Positions 61,692 through 64,000 of a stretch of 64,000 nt of DNA are shown here, in pieces. The notes beneath the pieces are model-generated. The model was given only the letters and a program-made list of their open reading frames with translations, ran no database searches and was not told where the DNA came from. Where the stretch lies: assembly GCA_964017195.1 (NCBI GenBank), contig OZ024892.1, positions 6,016,366-6,080,365 of the forward strand. The letters run 5' to 3'. Positions within the stretch are counted from its first letter, which is position 1. The number at the start of each line of letters is the position of its first letter. A program made the position numbers and the translations under genes. Source of the stretch: Siderastrea radians (taxonomy: Eukaryota > Cnidaria > Anthozoa > Scleractinia > Rhizangiidae).

Positions 61692-62856
61692 CATCATACA
61701 TGTAACGAGTATCCAAAGTGTAGGGAAAGATATTGGTTGTCATCTATTATGTGTAGGTGACCGTAATGACATTACCATACAGAAACCAGTTTGGACTGAA
61801 GAGTTTGGTTGTTAGCCAGTGACAGCAACATGTTACTGACAAGATAAGTTGTTTATGTTATTAATTACATGTATTTGTAATTCCCAGTATACAGTTATGT
61901 ATACAGTAGGTTGGGGCTACACTTAATTGTTAGTCTTGATTAACTGTCAGGCAAATCTGTTGGTAAAAAATATTCATGACCCTTATGATCAGGCTGGATT
62001 GCTTGAACTTGACCTTGTTGTATTAGGTTACTGGTTGATTCCTTGATTTGTAAATCTTCTGTCCACAACCACAGTATAAGTGGATGATTACAAATAAGGA
62101 TTGTGCGATGAATAAGCTGACATATTGACTTCAGTCAGCATCTAGCTTTAATTAAAGACAGCTTTTATGTAGCAGTTTAATTATGAAATTACTAAGCTGT
62201 TACTAGTAGTGTGCACAATTAAGTAATCAAAATGTATAAAAATACTTAATAGGACAATAATAATAAAGTGTTATTGTTTGTCTTACGATGTGGTCACTTC
62301 TGATGTAGATCAATTATATATTGAGAATTTAATAATATAGAAAAAAGAAAAGAAAACAGATAAAGGGAAGTCTAGGCGGTCAACAGCGACAAAGCACCAC
62401 ATACAGTATTATTTCAGATTCTGTGTTGTGAACAGTCTCTCTAAGAAACAAAGAGTGTTAATGGGGTTCCCACTCGTTAGAAACGCCATCTTTGCGATGT
62501 TTTGTTAAAAGGAGTCTTTTTCTACAACATAGGCTATTTAAATAACGAATTGCTCACATTGAAGTCATCATTTTGACTGATTTTCCGAATCCTGTGAAAT
62601 TCGAGGGAGAGAAAGCCGACATTTTTCATACAAAAGAACGCTCGAAAACAACGCAGTTTATAAACCTTTATTTAGAATAATCTCTTCACTAACCAAATGG
62701 AAGGAAAGAGTACATATTTCATTTCATTGCCACGAAAAAGTAACAGGAAAATTTATCGCTGATGAAAAAATATGGCCATTTTACTCACAAACTGAACGAA
62801 ACTGTTGCCGTCAATTTTGATTTCCCCGCCCGCGGGAGAAAAAGGCTGTTTTTGGA
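61692..62856. other. Intergenic, nothing recognised
   Basis: AT-rich sequence without a plausible exon chain or element ends. A short GC shift starts at about 62820. Confidence 0.5.
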
Positions 62857-62888
62857 CCGGATGTGACGTCAATTTTTGGTGGATCATC
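62857..62888 (-). repeat. CRE-containing dispersed repeat, copy 2 (inverted)
   Basis: Inverted copy of 57796-57827, one mismatch, retaining TGACGTCA (62864-62871). It is followed by CCCCTGGGTAAACCC at about 62934-62948, the inverse of the block next to copy 1. Confidence 0.7.
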
Positions 62889-63049
62889 CGACCACAAAAA
62901 AAGTCCCAGGCGCAGTCAAGTGTTCTCCCCCGCCCCTGGGTAAACCCTAAGTGAGGGCGGCTCCGTTTAAACAAGACCGAACCCTTCAACTCTCCCGAAA
63001 AAGTCAACGAACATAAATAAAGATCACAATAAAGTGTCATGGAACATTC

Positions 63050-63055
63050 TTTATT
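63050..63055 (-). terminator. Poly(A) signal of the virus-like cassette
   Basis: AATAAA on the minus strand, 56 nt after the stop of the RING-like ORF. Opposite-strand AATAAA hexamers lie at 63016-63021 and 63029-63034, so this may be a compact convergent poly(A) site. Confidence 0.7.
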
Positions 63056-63110
63056 GGTCCTTCATTTTTTGTTGACAATAAGTGAGAAAAATAATGAGTC
63101 CAAGGTCCTT

Positions 63111-63512
63111 TTACGAGAAGCTGATACAGGTTTTCATCCGTGAAATGGCTTGGGTTTTGGTGCGCCCCAGAAAGTAGAGGGGTTTGCGGTGGGGGTCATA
63201 GGGATCGCGCAGTTCTCCCCAGAATCCTTGTAGGGCGTTGCCGTCTTCATAACAAACACCATACCACACAGGATTGTCTTTCCAATCGGTCTTGACATGC
63301 TGGACAAACTCCGGGTCTTCTTTCCATTCTTCATGGAGGACTTCAAGGACGGAAAGAGGAACGATGTGTTGACAGCGAGGACATAGGAGGGTCTGACCGT
63401 TCTGGTGGTACTGGGTGACACAGGCGACATGACAAGGTTGACCACAACACCTCAACGTGGTATAATTGGCGACAGGTGTGAAACAGATCGCACAGGGGTT
63501 GGGTTGCGCCAT
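63111..63512 (-). CDS. RING-like zinc-finger protein (133 aa), virus-like
   Basis: The N-terminus carries a RING-type cross-brace: C7-x2-C10, C22/C23, C27-H28-x2-C31 and C44-x2-C47 (CPRC). The rest is an unrecognised region rich in W/Y with WYGVCYEDGNALQGFWGELR near residues 82-101. RING proteins are usually E3 ubiquitin ligases, and DNA viruses use them to redirect host ubiquitination; that role is inference. The start ATG overlaps the stop of the upstream ORF as TGATG (63510-63514), suggesting termination-reinitiation. It is intronless and more GC-rich than the host introns. No close family could be named; a host retrogene is less likely given the packing. Confidence 0.7.
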   Translation of the reverse strand: MAQPNPCAICFTPVANYTTLRCCGQPCHVACVTQYHQNGQTLLCPRCQHIVPLSVLEVLHEEWKEDPEFVQHVKTDWKDNPVWYGVCYEDGNALQGFWGELRDPYDPHRKPLYFLGRTKTQAISRMKTCISFS

Positions 63513-63718
63513 CAGGCCAAAGGATCAAAGAGAGGATTGGTCAAGAGCTGAAATTCGATGAGGGTGATGATGCCTTCTTGGCGGAGGCGGTACACTTCTT
63601 GATAAGGGAGTTGGTACCGTAAAGGTTGGACCAACTCTAAGATTTGTTGTCGGATTTGTCCTAGACGTTGTAGGATTTTCACGGCTTCCGGACTGACCTT
63701 ATCGGCTTTGTCACTCAT
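63512..63718 (-). CDS. Small helical protein, 68 aa, paralog of its upstream neighbour
   Basis: Mostly alpha-helical by composition, no membrane segment or cysteine motif. It aligns along its length with the 65-aa neighbour at 63719-63916: SPEAVKILQRLGQIRQQI against SPEAQQVIDRLRALLTQL, a shared YxExxRL segment, then FQLLT against LCLLT. Its ATG follows the neighbour's TAA directly (63721-63716), and its own TGA overlaps the RING ORF start. Function unknown. The conserved paralogy argues that the frame is genuinely coding. Confidence 0.65.
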   Translation of the reverse strand: MSDKADKVSPEAVKILQRLGQIRQQILELVQPLRYQLPYQEVYRLRQEGIITLIEFQLLTNPLFDPLA

Positions 63719-63916
63719 TTACCACTGGTAGTAGTTTTTCAAAGTTAATAAACACAATTCGTGACGACTGAGATGTTTGGTACTATGAAGACGAAGCAGT
63801 TCAAAATAAGAAGCTTTGAAGCGGATCTCCTCCAAATCTTTTTCCAGTTGAGTCAACAAGGCGCGTAGACGGTCAATCACTTGTTGGGCTTCTGGACTAA
63901 TCTCTGGATCATCCAT
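63719..63916 (-). CDS. Small helical protein, 65 aa, first ORF of the virus-like cassette
   Basis: First ORF after the TATA promoter, with only about 10-15 nt of expected 5' leader. It starts MDDPEISPEAQQVIDRLRAL and is predicted helical with a charged middle (EKDLEEIRFK). Tandem paralog of the next ORF. Not recognised; small paired helical accessory proteins occur in many DNA viruses, but no specific assignment is possible. Confidence 0.62.
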   Translation of the reverse strand: MDDPEISPEAQQVIDRLRALLTQLEKDLEEIRFKASYFELLRLHSTKHLSRHELCLLTLKNYYQW

Positions 63917-63950
63917 GAGTGTGTATGCGACAAGGAGGGGGCCGGTGGGT

Positions 63951-63997
63951 TTTTTTATAGAGAAACAAAAGGGTCACGTGGGAGGGAAGGGGCCAAT
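63951..63997 (-). promoter_or_regulatory. Compact TATA / E-box / inverted-CCAAT promoter
   Basis: Minus-strand TATAAAAAA at 63951-63959, CACGTG E-box at 63975-63980 in the context CCACGTGACC, and inverted CCAAT (ATTGG) at 63993-63997. The TATA lies 35 nt upstream of the first ATG. The order inverted CCAAT, CCACGTGACC, TATA is that of the adenovirus major late promoter (known architecture); similarity may be convergent. Confidence 0.7.
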
Positions 63998-64000
63998 GAG

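Noticed and set aside
61524..61760. 83-codon frame with Lys-rich segment
   Set aside because: Sits across MITE-like inverted ends; no splice context or similarity.
62753..63040. 95-codon minus-strand frame downstream of the RING-like ORF
   Set aside because: It lies beyond the poly(A) signal, contains the dispersed CRE repeat and has no recognisable motif.
63134..63445. 103-codon frame overlapping the RING-like ORF
   Set aside because: Same-strand shadow frame, Ser/Thr/Pro-rich without motif; an overlapping viral gene cannot be excluded but is unsupported.

Overview
The window looks like nuclear DNA of an anthozoan cnidarian, most likely a reef-building coral. Reasons: AT-rich sequence; short exons (about 40-300 bp) bounded by GT/AG introns; a tRNA-derived SINE and Penelope-like element of types I associate with cnidarian genomes; and two host genes that align exon by exon with animal orthologs. 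There are no bacterial operons, rRNA, tRNA genes or CRISPR arrays. The species assignment is inference.

Layout. 1-7146: a broken retroelement gag-like frame, then an 82-bp satellite whose centre is a 1774-bp higher-order repeat in three copies. 7147-12226: no confident gene; a 660-bp inverted repeat, a block of 32-bp hairpin-forming repeats and a trinucleotide microsatellite. 12227-49336 (minus): TDRD9, a piRNA-pathway DEAH-box/Tudor helicase. I could splice it by hand into 39 coding exons with a consistent frame (1436 aa, start to stop). Its introns carry many elements: TTAA-flanked MITEs, a hAT-like element with an internal satellite, a MULE-like palindrome, a 5'-truncated Penelope-like retroelement, a SINE and three more blocks of the hairpin array. 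49337-49679: a 343-bp divergent promoter. 49680-56237 (plus): MNAT1 (MAT1, CDK-activating kinase assembly factor), complete in 8 exons, 307 aa.

56238-62856: mostly repeats, plus two exons that look like the start of mitochondrial ribosomal protein uL14m (MRPL14); its remaining exons were not found. 63050-64000 (minus): a compact, intronless, virus-like cassette. It has a TATA promoter with an E-box and inverted CCAAT, two small tandem paralogous ORFs (65 and 68 aa) and a RING-like zinc-finger ORF (133 aa). The ORFs are joined as TAA-ATG and TGATG, and a poly(A) signal lies 56 nt after the last stop. This cassette is the best candidate for something undescribed. It is probably an endogenous or co-assembled DNA virus fragment running past the window edge, but its family cannot be named from sequence reading alone.

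How the parts relate: TDRD9 (germline transposon silencing) and MNAT1 (CDK7/TFIIH) share a divergent CpG/CCAAT promoter. The piRNA helicase gene is itself densely colonised by transposons and fold-back repeats. All exon boundaries were derived by hand translation; homology statements rest on family knowledge, not on a search.
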